64,000 bases of DNA, from NCBI GenBank assembly GCA_019359375.1, contig JAHHHL010000001.1:62001-126000 (forward strand), in the 5' to 3' direction. Every line of letters begins with the position of its first letter. The stretch's first letter is position 1. The stretch comes from Lyngbya sp. HA4199-MV5. GTDB taxonomy: Bacteria; Cyanobacteriota; Cyanobacteriia; Leptolyngbyales; Leptolyngbyaceae. The notes below the pieces were generated by a model. The model had not been told where the DNA came from and ran no database searches. It saw only the letters and a list, made by a program, of their open reading frames with translations. The translations under genes and the position numbers were made by a program. Shown here one piece after another: positions 7,177 to 15,246 of this stretch.

Positions 7177-9345
7177 ATGAAATTATTGACGAAAAAGCGT
7201 GGTTTGTTGGCAGTGGCGATCGCGCTCTTTCTTGTGATCTGTCACTATGGACAAAGTTGCTCCTTATCCATCGCCATGACTGCCCCTCCCAAACCGTTTG
7301 TCTATCCTCAACCCCGCAAGGCGAATCAGGTCGATAACTATCACGGTACGCAGGTTGCCGACCCGTACCGCTGGCTCGAAGATCCCGATGCGGATGAAAC
7401 CAAAGCCTGGGTTGAAGCAGAGAATAAAGTGACGTTTGGGTTTCTGGAGCAAATTCCCGCGCGCGATCGCCTCAAGCAGCGCCTGACGGAACTGTGGAAC
7501 TATGAAAAGTACGGCATTCCGTTTAAGCAAGGCGACCGCTACTTTTACTTCAAAAACGATGGGTTGCAGAACCAGAGCGTCCTCTACACATTAAAGTCTC
7601 TGGATGATGAACCCGTTGTCTTGCTCGACCCGAACACCTTGTCCGAAGACGGCACCGTTGCGCTATCGGGATTGTCTGTGAGCGAAGATGGACGCTACCT
7701 CGCCTATGGCTTGTCTACCTCCGGTTCCGACTGGCAGGAGTGGAAGGTGCGTGAGGTTGAGAGCGGCAAAGATACGGACGATCGCGTGCAGTGGGTCAAA
7801 TTCTCCGGTGCCGAATGGACACATGACGGCAAAGGCTTTTTCTACTCCCGCTACGATGAGCCGAACGAAAAGTCCAAGCACGAAGACGTTAACTATTTCC
7901 AGAAGCTCTACTACCATCGCCTCGGCACCCCGCAAAACGACGATACGCTGATTTACGATCGTCCCGACCAAAAAGACTGGGGCTTCAACGGTGGCGTAAG
8001 CGAAGATGGACGCTTTTTGATCATCTCCGTCTGGCTAGGCACCGATCCGCGCAATCTGGTGTTCTACAAGGATTTGTCTGTTGCCAATGCCCCGATCGTC
8101 GAACTCATCAATACCTTTGAAGCCAACTACAGCTTCATCGACAATGAGGGCGATCGCTTCTGGTTCAGCACCGATCTGGAGGCACCGCGCAGTCGTGTGA
8201 TTGCGATCGATACTAAAAAGCCCGATCGCGACCACTGGCAAGAAGTCATTCCTCAAGCGGCGGAAACCCTCGAAGGCGTAGGCATTCTCAACAACCAGTT
8301 CGTCGCCTCCTACCTCAAAGATGCTCATAGTCAGGTGAAGCTCTTTGACCTGAACGGCATGCCCATTCGTGAGGTTAACTTTCCTGGATTTGGCTCTGTC
8401 GGCGGTTTTGGTGGTAAACGCCACGACACCGAAACCTTCTACAGCTTCACCAGCTTCACCACTCCCGCCACCATCTATCGCTACGACCTGGTGAAAAACG
8501 AAAGCCGCCTCTTCCGCCAGCCCAACGTAGACTTTAACCCCGACGATTACGAAACCAAGCAAGTCTTTTACCCCAGCAAAGACGGCACCCAGATTCCCAT
8601 GTTCATCGTCCACAAAAGAGGACTGGTGCTGGATGGGAAAAACCCCACCTATCTCTACGGTTACGGTGGTTTTGGGGCTTCCCTGACACCGAGTTTTTCC
8701 GTCAGCGCTCTCGTCTGGTTAGAAATGGGCGGCATCTTCGCGCAACCAAACTTGCGCGGTGGCGGCGAATACGGCGAAGACTGGCATCAGGCAGGCACGA
8801 AGCTGAAAAAGCAGAACGTGTTTGATGATTTCATCGCGGCAGCAGAATGGCTGATTGACCATAAATACACCTCATCCAAAAAACTGGCGATCGCAGGCGG
8901 CAGTAACGGCGGCTTACTCGTCGGTGCCTGCATGACCCAACGCCCCGATCTCTTTGGTGCTGCCCTCCCTGCCGTTGGCGTACTGGATATGCTGCGGTTC
9001 CACAAATTCACGATCGGCTGGGCGTGGATCTCTGACTACGGCACACCCGAAAACCCAGAAGAATTTAAAGCACTCTACGCTTACTCGCCGCTGCACAACC
9101 TCAAAGCTGGGACTGCCTATCCTGCCACGCTGATCACTACAGCCGACCATGACAATCGCGTCGTTCCCGCTCACAGCTTTAAATTTGCTGCGGCCCTCCA
9201 AGCGGCCCATGAAGGTGACGCGCCTGTGATGATCCGCATTGAAACGAAAGCAGGACACGGTGCAGGCAAACCCACTGCCAAAATCATCGAAGAAAGCGCC
9301 GATAAATGGGCATTTTTGGTGAAGGTACTGGCGATCGACAGCTAG
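7177..9345 (+). CDS. Prolyl oligopeptidase (S9A family), probably exported
   Basis: A 722-residue serine peptidase that cleaves short peptides after proline. The beta-propeller N-terminal half contains the family signature DPYRWLEDPDADETKAW. The C-terminal alpha/beta hydrolase domain has the nucleophile in AGGSNGG (Ser576), the Asp region TADHDNRVVP (about 655-664) and the His in KAGHGAG (His694). Residues 1-33 form a hydrophobic leader (KKRGLLAVAIALFLVICHY), so it may be secreted or periplasmic. Its 3' end is echoed by a decayed copy at 9944-10045 on the far side of the toxin-antitoxin pair. Confidence 0.93.
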   Translation: MKLLTKKRGLLAVAIALFLVICHYGQSCSLSIAMTAPPKPFVYPQPRKANQVDNYHGTQVADPYRWLEDPDADETKAWVEAENKVTFGFLEQIPARDRLKQRLTELWNYEKYGIPFKQGDRYFYFKNDGLQNQSVLYTLKSLDDEPVVLLDPNTLSEDGTVALSGLSVSEDGRYLAYGLSTSGSDWQEWKVREVESGKDTDDRVQWVKFSGAEWTHDGKGFFYSRYDEPNEKSKHEDVNYFQKLYYHRLGTPQNDDTLIYDRPDQKDWGFNGGVSEDGRFLIISVWLGTDPRNLVFYKDLSVANAPIVELINTFEANYSFIDNEGDRFWFSTDLEAPRSRVIAIDTKKPDRDHWQEVIPQAAETLEGVGILNNQFVASYLKDAHSQVKLFDLNGMPIREVNFPGFGSVGGFGGKRHDTETFYSFTSFTTPATIYRYDLVKNESRLFRQPNVDFNPDDYETKQVFYPSKDGTQIPMFIVHKRGLVLDGKNPTYLYGYGGFGASLTPSFSVSALVWLEMGGIFAQPNLRGGGEYGEDWHQAGTKLKKQNVFDDFIAAAEWLIDHKYTSSKKLAIAGGSNGGLLVGACMTQRPDLFGAALPAVGVLDMLRFHKFTIGWAWISDYGTPENPEEFKALYAYSPLHNLKAGTAYPATLITTADHDNRVVPAHSFKFAAALQAAHEGDAPVMIRIETKAGHGAGKPTAKIIEESADKWAFLVKVLAIDS

Positions 9346-9435
9346 TGATTTGCCAAGCAAAAAGCGAAGATAGAACAGTGCCAAATTGATGGCATAAACT
9401 GGTGCTATAGATCTCTGCAAAATTGTAAGAGCATT

Positions 9436-9648
9436 ATGGCAACCTCCACGTCTCAACACTTGCTAGATTCCTTTGAGCAACTATCAGACGCTGAAAAGCA
9501 GCAGGTTGCTATTGAGATTCTGCGTCGTACCCTCAGCCTCGACATTCCTGAACTTTCGGCAGACGAATTGACGCTAAGTGCCGAAGCGATTTTCTTGAGT
9601 CTTGACGAAGAAGAGGCAGCCTATGAGCAGCAGTCCGAGTCGAGGTGA
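9436..9648 (+). CDS. Antitoxin of a MazF-type module
   Basis: A 70-residue acidic helical protein (LLDSFEQLSDAEKQQVAIEILRRT) of the addiction-module antitoxin type common in cyanobacteria. It overlaps the downstream toxin gene by 26 nt, the usual toxin-antitoxin arrangement in which translation is coupled. Such antitoxins bind the toxin and often the shared promoter. The identification rests on context and composition more than on a catalytic motif. Confidence 0.75.
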   Translation: MATSTSQHLLDSFEQLSDAEKQQVAIEILRRTLSLDIPELSADELTLSAEAIFLSLDEEEAAYEQQSESR

Positions 9649-9940
9649 AGTCTGGCTGGTTGATCTAGGCTATGTGGCGAAAGTGAGACCGTGTTTAGTG
9701 ATCAGCATTCCGGTTTTGGATCGCGATCGAGCGCTTGTCACGCTGGTGCCTCATACAACGCGAGCAAGAGGATCAAGATTTGAAGTGGATACAGGAGTCA
9801 AGTTTCTACGTGCAGGAGTCTTTGATGCTCAAAATCTGGTCACAATTCCCTACGTGAAGCTGATTAAGAAACTTGGAGTCTTATCATCCGAGCAATTGCC
9901 ACAGGTGGAAGATGTTGTTTGTTTATGGCTTGGTTTGTAA
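9623..9940 (+). CDS. MazF/PemK-family endoribonuclease toxin
   Basis: A 105-residue protein starting MSSSPSRGEVWLVDLGYVAK (ATG at 9623; an upstream start would be out of keeping with the family). Features of the MazF/PemK fold are GEVWLVDLG at the N-terminus, RPCLVIS, the VTLVPHTTRARG strand-turn and the C-terminal DAQNLVTIPYVKLIKKLG. Members cut mRNA. It is paired with the antitoxin immediately upstream. Confidence 0.88.
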   Translation: MSSSPSRGEVWLVDLGYVAKVRPCLVISIPVLDRDRALVTLVPHTTRARGSRFEVDTGVKFLRAGVFDAQNLVTIPYVKLIKKLGVLSSEQLPQVEDVVCLWLGL

Positions 9941-9943
9941 TTA

Positions 9944-10045
9944 GAACCAAAGCAAGACACAGCGAGGCAAACCCACCGCAAAACCATCGAAGAAAGCGCT
10001 AGTAAATGGGCGTTTTTGATGAAAGTGTTGATGATCGAAAGCTAC
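9944..10045 (+). pseudogene. Decayed copy of the prolyl oligopeptidase 3' end
   Basis: Bases 9944-10045 align with the last about 100 nt of the peptidase gene (9241-9345), including AACCATCGAAGAAAGCG and TAAATGGGCGTTTTTG. In translation it reads TIEESASKWAFLMKV against IIEESADKWAFLVKV in the intact gene. It has point changes and a small indel and no start. It lies just beyond the MazF pair, so the pair is bracketed by two copies of the same gene end. Confidence 0.88.
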
Positions 10046-10113
10046 TTTGCTGCAAGTTATAGAGATTCTTCTCATAGAGCTTTGTACCGTACTGATTAGC
10101 AATATGGGGTGAT

Positions 10114-11166
10114 GTGGTGAAATACAGCCATACAGTTATTTATTGGATCAAAGGGCTTTCTCCATCTCAAGCCGAAAATAGCAAAGAGATTATCATCAAT
10201 CTTGCTGTGAATTTCCAATTGGTACTAACAAGTAGCCCAGACACGTACTGCTTTGAAGGTGATCGACACATGGCAGTAGCTGGACTTCTTCTGAATGGTA
10301 TGTTTGGTCTGGCTAATTCAGGTACTTTTGAGGAGCGGCTTGAAGAGACTCTTCTAGAAATCAAAGAATCTCGAAAACAAAAGTTTGGAATAGGAGTATA
10401 TCTTATTTTTCTACGCCGTAGAAAAATAAATACCTTTTCTCCATCTCATGAAAGGGAATTAGAAAGTTTTGTAGTTTGCTTTGATGGAGCGTCAAAACAA
10501 GAAATTCAACTAGATTCAGAACCGAAAATTCAGGCTGCGCTTTCAGCACTTACCCTTGCTATAGATAATGTTTTAGGAATAACAAAAGTTAGTGATTCTG
10601 TTGTATTTTTTCGAGAAGATGGAAAACCGATATATTCTTATACTGGCTTGGCAGGTTCAGCAAAACTTTTTGTCTCACAGCCTATTAGTATAAGCTCAGT
10701 TGAGTCTTTACTACATTGGTACGAGATTGTAGACTCAGACGCTGAACTTGAACGAGTTAATCGTCTCTTGCTATCATCTCTGCAAACAGAAGATGACGCA
10801 CTTCGCTCTTTCCTTTTTGCCTGGAATGCACTTGAAATATTCATCAACAAAATCTTTGGATTTTACGAGCTTAAGTTTTTTGAAGAACTTAATGTCGGCA
10901 ATTATCCAAATGCACGACGAAATTACTTTGAACGAATTCGTACTGTAATGAAGGACAAATATAAATTGGCTGATAAATTCACTTTGGTTGCTTTTATGCT
11001 TTGTTCTGAAGGTGTTGATCAGGATAGCGAAAAATTCAAAAAAATAAACAAGGAACGCAATAACCTATCACACGGTCAAGACGTTGTTGAAACTGCTTTA
11101 CCAGTGGAGGCAACTCAGAAAATGGTTCGCAAGTATCTTCAATTACACCTTGGCTATCTGCACTAG
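10114..11166 (+). CDS. HEPN-domain protein (putative RNase)
   Basis: A 350-residue protein with a GTG start (10114 or the next GTG at 10117). The N-terminal about 200 residues are not recognised. The C-terminal part is helical and carries the HEPN RNase signature in KERNNLSHG (R-x4-H) near residue 326, preceded by FLFAWNALEIFINKI, as in Apea/MAE-type HEPN proteins. The gene is AT-rich compared with the surrounding core genes. It lies between two toxin-antitoxin pairs and converges on, and overlaps by 24 bp, the PIN toxin gene. An abortive-infection or defence role is inferred from family and context only. Confidence 0.65.
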   Translation: MVKYSHTVIYWIKGLSPSQAENSKEIIINLAVNFQLVLTSSPDTYCFEGDRHMAVAGLLLNGMFGLANSGTFEERLEETLLEIKESRKQKFGIGVYLIFLRRRKINTFSPSHERELESFVVCFDGASKQEIQLDSEPKIQAALSALTLAIDNVLGITKVSDSVVFFREDGKPIYSYTGLAGSAKLFVSQPISISSVESLLHWYEIVDSDAELERVNRLLLSSLQTEDDALRSFLFAWNALEIFINKIFGFYELKFFEELNVGNYPNARRNYFERIRTVMKDKYKLADKFTLVAFMLCSEGVDQDSEKFKKINKERNNLSHGQDVVETALPVEATQKMVRKYLQLHLGYLH

Positions 11167-11526
11167 ATGAGGGAAATGGTTGAGTATTTTGCCGTCAAAG
11201 GTATAAAGAGTTGAACAACTCTGACTTTTGGCTGAATGAAAGGCATCTGCAAAATTCAAACCTTGTTCATGCCACTGTAAAACTTGTGCCATTAAGCTTG
11301 CGTTTTCAAGCTGCACATTGGGCAACCCAAAAAGTTTGCTCAACGCTCGGCAGTTTTCATCCGGTTTGAACTGGTAAGCAAACCGTAAAACCCATTCCGT
11401 TTCAAGAATGACTGTATCCGCGATAAAAATGGCTTGCTCTTGAAACAGCTTGAGGCTTTTGTGGTACTGCTGCTCATCGTCTCGCGTCAGCAGGCGTACA
11501 ATCACATTTGTATCAACGGCAATCAT
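11143..11526 (-). CDS. vapC: PIN-domain toxin, VapC type
   Basis: A 127-residue PIN nuclease. The acidic residues of the family are visible in AVDTNVIVRLL (Asp4), ILETEWVLR (Glu43 region) and NFADAFHSAKS (Asp in the third motif), with a terminal TFDGKIL containing the fourth Asp. VapC proteins cut tRNA or rRNA and are held inactive by their antitoxin. It overlaps the antitoxin gene upstream by 14 bp. Confidence 0.9.
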   Translation of the reverse strand: MIAVDTNVIVRLLTRDDEQQYHKSLKLFQEQAIFIADTVILETEWVLRFAYQFKPDENCRALSKLFGLPNVQLENASLMAQVLQWHEQGLNFADAFHSAKSQSCSTLYTFDGKILNHFPHLVQIAKV

Positions 11527-11776
11527 GCCACTGCTCCAGGAAACCCTGCTGCACAGCCTTTTCTATATCATCAAGGCTCTTTGGCTCACCTTGATAGTGC
11601 AAACAGCCTGCAACGTCTGCCAAGGTCGTTTCTTGAAAGGGCTTTTTGGGTTTTAGCAAAATGCCATCACCAAAGGCAGTGGCAATGAGTTCTTGCCCAG
11701 CCTCCCAATTGTGGGCAGCACGTAACGCTTTGGGAATAATCACCTGCCCCTTACTGGATAAGCGAGTGGTTTCCAT
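11513..11776 (-). CDS. vapB: AbrB/SpoVT-type antitoxin, VapB
   Basis: An 87-residue protein whose first half is a swapped-hairpin AbrB DNA-binding domain (TTRLSSKGQVIIPKALRAAH..AGQEL). The C-terminal tail after KPKKPF would wrap the PIN toxin. It is the first gene of the pair, and such antitoxins usually repress their own promoter. Confidence 0.9.
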   Translation of the reverse strand: METTRLSSKGQVIIPKALRAAHNWEAGQELIATAFGDGILLKPKKPFQETTLADVAGCLHYQGEPKSLDDIEKAVQQGFLEQWHDCR

Positions 11777-11980
11777 TGAACGACCTGTAGGGCAAAAAGT
11801 AAGAAAGATGTAAGAATTCTAGCATTGCGATCGTCACCCTTGAAATGACATTGACAGTCAAAATCCCAACATCAGCTTTTTGAACACTAACGTTGTGGAT
11901 CGCCCTCCTCTTTTTTACCGTTCAAATGCCTGCGATCGCTCCATTACAATAGAGGCTGTCGAGGAATCCCTACTATTCCA

Positions 11981-12745
11981 ATGGTTTCACAACCGCTTGA
12001 CACCACCCTACCCAGCACCGAAGAGCTACCTTGCTCTGATGATACGCCCGTGGATAACGAGGATCAGAACTTACTGCCCAACCTGCTGCTGTTTTCGCTA
12101 GCGCTGCTCTGGTCAGACCGCATGGACTGGTATTTTGGCGTGGATATGGCGGTGTATCACACTACCGGAGTTAGTCCCAAAGTGCCTGTCGTGCCCGATG
12201 CCTTTTTGAGCTTGGGCGTGGAGCGCAAGAAAGGGGGCAAGTCGCGCCGCAGCTACGCCACCTGGGAAGAAAACAACACTCCGCCCATGCTGGTGTTAGA
12301 GATGGTGTCGCACCGTCCGAATGATGAGTATGACGAGAAGCTCGCGCTCTATGCCCGGTTAGGCGTACTCTACTACGTGATCTACAATCCAGAGTTCTGG
12401 CAGCGCGATCGCCACCAACCCTTTGAGGTCTATCGGCTGGAGGGAGACACCTATCGATCGCAAATCGGTGAGCCCTACTGGATGCCAGAAGTGGGTTTGG
12501 GTCTCGGTCGTGGTCGGCAGATGATTGGCGGCATTGAGCAAGAAGTGTTGCTCTGGCATGATGCCCAAGGGCGAGCATATCCAATGCCAGAGCAAAGAAT
12601 GAAAGAAATGCAAGATCAACTCATTGCCGAGCGCCAACGCACCGAAGCCGAGCGCCAGCGCACCGAAGCCGAGCGTCAGCGGGCAGAACGTCTCGCGGAG
12701 TATGTGCGATCGCTCGGTGTTGATCCAGACAACTTACCGGAGTAG
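11981..12745 (+). CDS. Uma2-family (DUF820) endonuclease-like protein
   Basis: A 254-residue protein of the Uma2 family, which has a PD-(D/E)XK nuclease fold and is greatly expanded in cyanobacteria. Visible features are VPDAFLSLG, MLVLEMVSHRPNDEYDEKLALYARLGV and YWMPEVGLGLG. The C-terminus is a charged coil made of a repeated AERQRTE unit (three copies), followed by LAEYVRSLGVDPDNLP, typical of this group. The real function of the family is not known. Two further members lie at 45241-45963 and 52124-53065. Confidence 0.85.
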   Translation: MVSQPLDTTLPSTEELPCSDDTPVDNEDQNLLPNLLLFSLALLWSDRMDWYFGVDMAVYHTTGVSPKVPVVPDAFLSLGVERKKGGKSRRSYATWEENNTPPMLVLEMVSHRPNDEYDEKLALYARLGVLYYVIYNPEFWQRDRHQPFEVYRLEGDTYRSQIGEPYWMPEVGLGLGRGRQMIGGIEQEVLLWHDAQGRAYPMPEQRMKEMQDQLIAERQRTEAERQRTEAERQRAERLAEYVRSLGVDPDNLPE

Positions 12746-13032
12746 GAACCGAGCGAACCGAAGAAATTTTAGCCCGTGAAGTTGATCATGTTTCGCGGCT
12801 GAAGTCTTTAGCCAAACAAGCCAAGATAACGGTCATTCTGAACGCCAGACTTTAGCTTTACAAGGGGCTGCGATCGCGCGCGCCTTGCTATATCTTCACG
12901 AGCTTGAGTTCACAAGCAATTTTTCGATGGTGCATCCAGCGTTTGCCAGAAGCATGATCGAGGTTCGGATGGCAGGGTATTGAAGGGTACTATGACGCGA
13001 CCTGTTGTTACAACTGTTGTTGTTTGTTGTCA

Positions 13033-14523
13033 TTAAAAATCAAAGTAAATGTAGGGCAGCGACCCTTTGGGTGCCAGAATCCAAACAGCAAAGAGGCAGA
13101 GCGGTACGAGCATCAGCTTTACATGCCAATTGAGTTGGAGTTTGAGCGCACGATCGAACACATAGGCAGCGCCCATACAAACCATGATTGACCAAAGCAA
13201 CAGGGCAATTTGCAGTAGCCCCAGCCCGATCGCTTCCAGATAAACCTTTTGGGCAAACTGAGCATCGGCAGCATGTCCCCACAAGCGCTGCACCGCCAAC
13301 CAGGAGTCTTTGACATCCGGCAGCCGAAAGAAAATCCAGGTAGTAAACACCATGCTCTGAGTCAACGCCCATGCCAGCACTACGCCAGGTAAACTTTGCC
13401 ATGCATGCTCTAGCCAGGACATTCGCTTTGAGAGCGCTTCTGTCAATCGATGCGCAACCAGCGCAATGCCGTGGAGCACGCCCCACACAACAAAGCCCCA
13501 GGCTGCACCATGCCAGATGCCTGCGATCGTCATAATAATCAGCAAATTCACACAGGTACGCAGCAAGCCCTCCCGTGAGCCACCTAATGGAAAGTACAGG
13601 TAATTGCGTAGCCAGTCGCCCAGCGTTATGTGCCACCGTCGCCAAAAGTCTGCAATGCTGGTGCTGAAATAGGGAAAATCAAAATTCTGCGGCAGGTCAA
13701 ACCCCAGGAGGATGGCACTCCCTCGCGCCATGTCTACATAGCCGCTGAAATCGAGATAAAGCTGAAGCCCATACGCTACAGTCGCTAGCCACAGGTCTGC
13801 GCTACCTGCTCGCTGAAGATTCTGAAAGCTCAGGTCAACCAAAACGCCAAGATTGTCTGCCAGCAAGCCCTTTTTGACGGCACCACAGGTAATGAGCCAT
13901 ATCCCTTCGACCCAGCGATCGACGGTCGGAAAGGTCTGCGTTTGCACCTGTGCTGCCAGCGGATGGTAGCGAGTGATCGGACCACTAATCAGCTTGGCAA
14001 AAAACAATTTGTAGGCAGAGAAGTTAAGAAACTGATGCGCGGCGGGTGCTCCACGATACACATCGACCAGATAGGCAATGCACTCAAAGCAGAAAAAGCT
14101 CAACCCCAACGGTGCAACGAGGTTCGATCGCGTCCACGTCGCATTTGCCTGTAGCGCCGGGTTGCCAACCAGTGCTCCCACTGTAGACAGCACAAAAGGA
14201 ACATACTTAAAACCCAGCAGAAGCAGCAGGTTGACTGCAATACCCAACCACAATAGCCTGAAGCGTTGCCGCTGCCAATCTTGCTGGGCAAACTGCCAGT
14301 CTTCCATACGCCAGTTGGGTGGAACGGCGATCGCCTGTCCCAGTTGAAACGTCACCCACGTCCCAGCCAGCAGCAGTGGAATGTACTGCACCTGAAACGA
14401 TGAGTAGAAAACAATGCTGGCAGCTAGCAATGCCCACATGCGGAGCCACTGCTGCTGCACCGACCAGTAAATGCCGATCACACTCAGCAGAAACAGTCCG
14501 TAGGTGATAGAAATGAAGGTCAT
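13033..14523 (-). CDS. MBOAT-family membrane O-acyltransferase (AlgI-like)
   Basis: A 496-residue polytopic membrane protein with about ten or more hydrophobic segments. The MBOAT core is seen in YFSTSIADFWRRWHITLGDWLRNYLYFPLGG and in IAGIWHGAAWGFVVWGVLHG, whose His is the conserved active-site residue. AlgI-type members transfer acetyl groups to exported polysaccharides or other cell-envelope acceptors. No SGNH-type partner (AlgJ/X-like) is adjacent, so the acceptor cannot be inferred. Confidence 0.87.
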   Translation of the reverse strand: MTFISITYGLFLLSVIGIYWSVQQQWLRMWALLAASIVFYSSFQVQYIPLLLAGTWVTFQLGQAIAVPPNWRMEDWQFAQQDWQRQRFRLLWLGIAVNLLLLLGFKYVPFVLSTVGALVGNPALQANATWTRSNLVAPLGLSFFCFECIAYLVDVYRGAPAAHQFLNFSAYKLFFAKLISGPITRYHPLAAQVQTQTFPTVDRWVEGIWLITCGAVKKGLLADNLGVLVDLSFQNLQRAGSADLWLATVAYGLQLYLDFSGYVDMARGSAILLGFDLPQNFDFPYFSTSIADFWRRWHITLGDWLRNYLYFPLGGSREGLLRTCVNLLIIMTIAGIWHGAAWGFVVWGVLHGIALVAHRLTEALSKRMSWLEHAWQSLPGVVLAWALTQSMVFTTWIFFRLPDVKDSWLAVQRLWGHAADAQFAQKVYLEAIGLGLLQIALLLWSIMVCMGAAYVFDRALKLQLNWHVKLMLVPLCLFAVWILAPKGSLPYIYFDF

Positions 14524-14782
14524 GCGCGAGAAAACGTGACGACAGTTGAAGCAAAGATGAAACGAAGAACAGGCAATGGCGTTGATTATAGTGAAGGTTT
14601 GTCCATTCGCACAGATTCCTTATACAAGGGCGCGATCGTCGTGCCCTCTACAAAAGTCAATTGACCTACAAGCATGGCTCTTCGTCGATCACTACACGCA
14701 TCGATTCAGCAATCAACCAAAATTTGATTGAGCGTGAATCTGGTCGCCCTGTTATGTTAGGATCAATTTCCGTGGGTGAAGT

Positions 14783-14864
14783 GGGTCGATGCCCGAGTGG
14801 TTAATGGGGGCGGACTGTAAATCCGCTGGCTATGCCTACGCTGGTTCAAATCCAGCTCGGCCCA
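14783..14864 (+). tRNA. tRNA-Tyr (anticodon GTA)
   Basis: An 82-nt class II tRNA. Acceptor arms GGGTCGA and TCGGCCC pair over seven positions with one G-T. The anticodon loop CTGTAAA gives GTA, and a long variable arm (GGCTATGCC) and T arm (CTGGTTCAAATCCAG) follow. CCA is not encoded directly after the discriminator A. Confidence 0.95.
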
Positions 14865-14931
14865 TCCACAGGAAAAAGCAAAAGTAAAAAGGCAAAAGGT
14901 AAAGGTAATCTTGCTCCTCTTATCTTCACTT

Positions 14932-15003
14932 GCCCGTGTGGCTCAGTGGTAGAGCACACCCTTGGTAAGGGTGAGGTCACGAGTTCAATCCTCGTCACGG
15001 GCT
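14932..15003 (+). tRNA. tRNA-Thr (anticodon GGT)
   Basis: A 72-nt tRNA. Acceptor arms GCCCGTG and CACGGGC pair perfectly, the D arm reads GCTCAGTGGTAGAGC, the anticodon loop CTTGGTAAG gives GGT, and the T arm is CGAGTTCAATCCTCG. It lies 67 nt after tRNA-Tyr and the two may be co-transcribed. Confidence 0.96.
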
Positions 15004-15036
15004 CTGTTTGGAAACCCTAGAGTTGAAGGCTTTCGA

Positions 15037-15230
15037 GGGCTTTAAAGCAAGCCCTTAACCTCGTGTATTGGGACGAGCGCGACCATGCTTACACCAAAAA
15101 TTTCGGGTGGTGTTCTAGAAATGTTGTTCACGATTTCGTAGGGACGTTACATGTAATGTCCCTGCGATCGCCGACCACACGTTTGAAACACTACCAAAAG
15201 TTTCGGAGCGGAATAGATGACGCGCCCTAG
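15037..15230. repeat. Degenerate copy of the CTAG-ended MITE, interrupted by another repeat
   Basis: The segment GTGTATTGGGACGAGCGCG near 15063 and the end ATGACGCGCCCTAG (15217-15230) match the MITE copies at 36933 and 53602. The middle is expanded by sequence carrying a GTAGGGACGTT palindrome (15138-15164). It lies just downstream of the hmpF stop codon. Confidence 0.6.
15138..15164. repeat. GTAGGGACGTTACAT palindromic repeat
   Basis: GTAGGGACGTTACAT is followed by GTAATGTCCCTGC, a near-perfect inverted repeat of about 27 bp. Relatives lie at 31836-31863 and, more loosely, 56123-56150. Short palindromes of this kind are common dispersed repeats in cyanobacteria. Confidence 0.75.
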
Positions 15231-15246
15231 AAAGTAAATAGACGCT

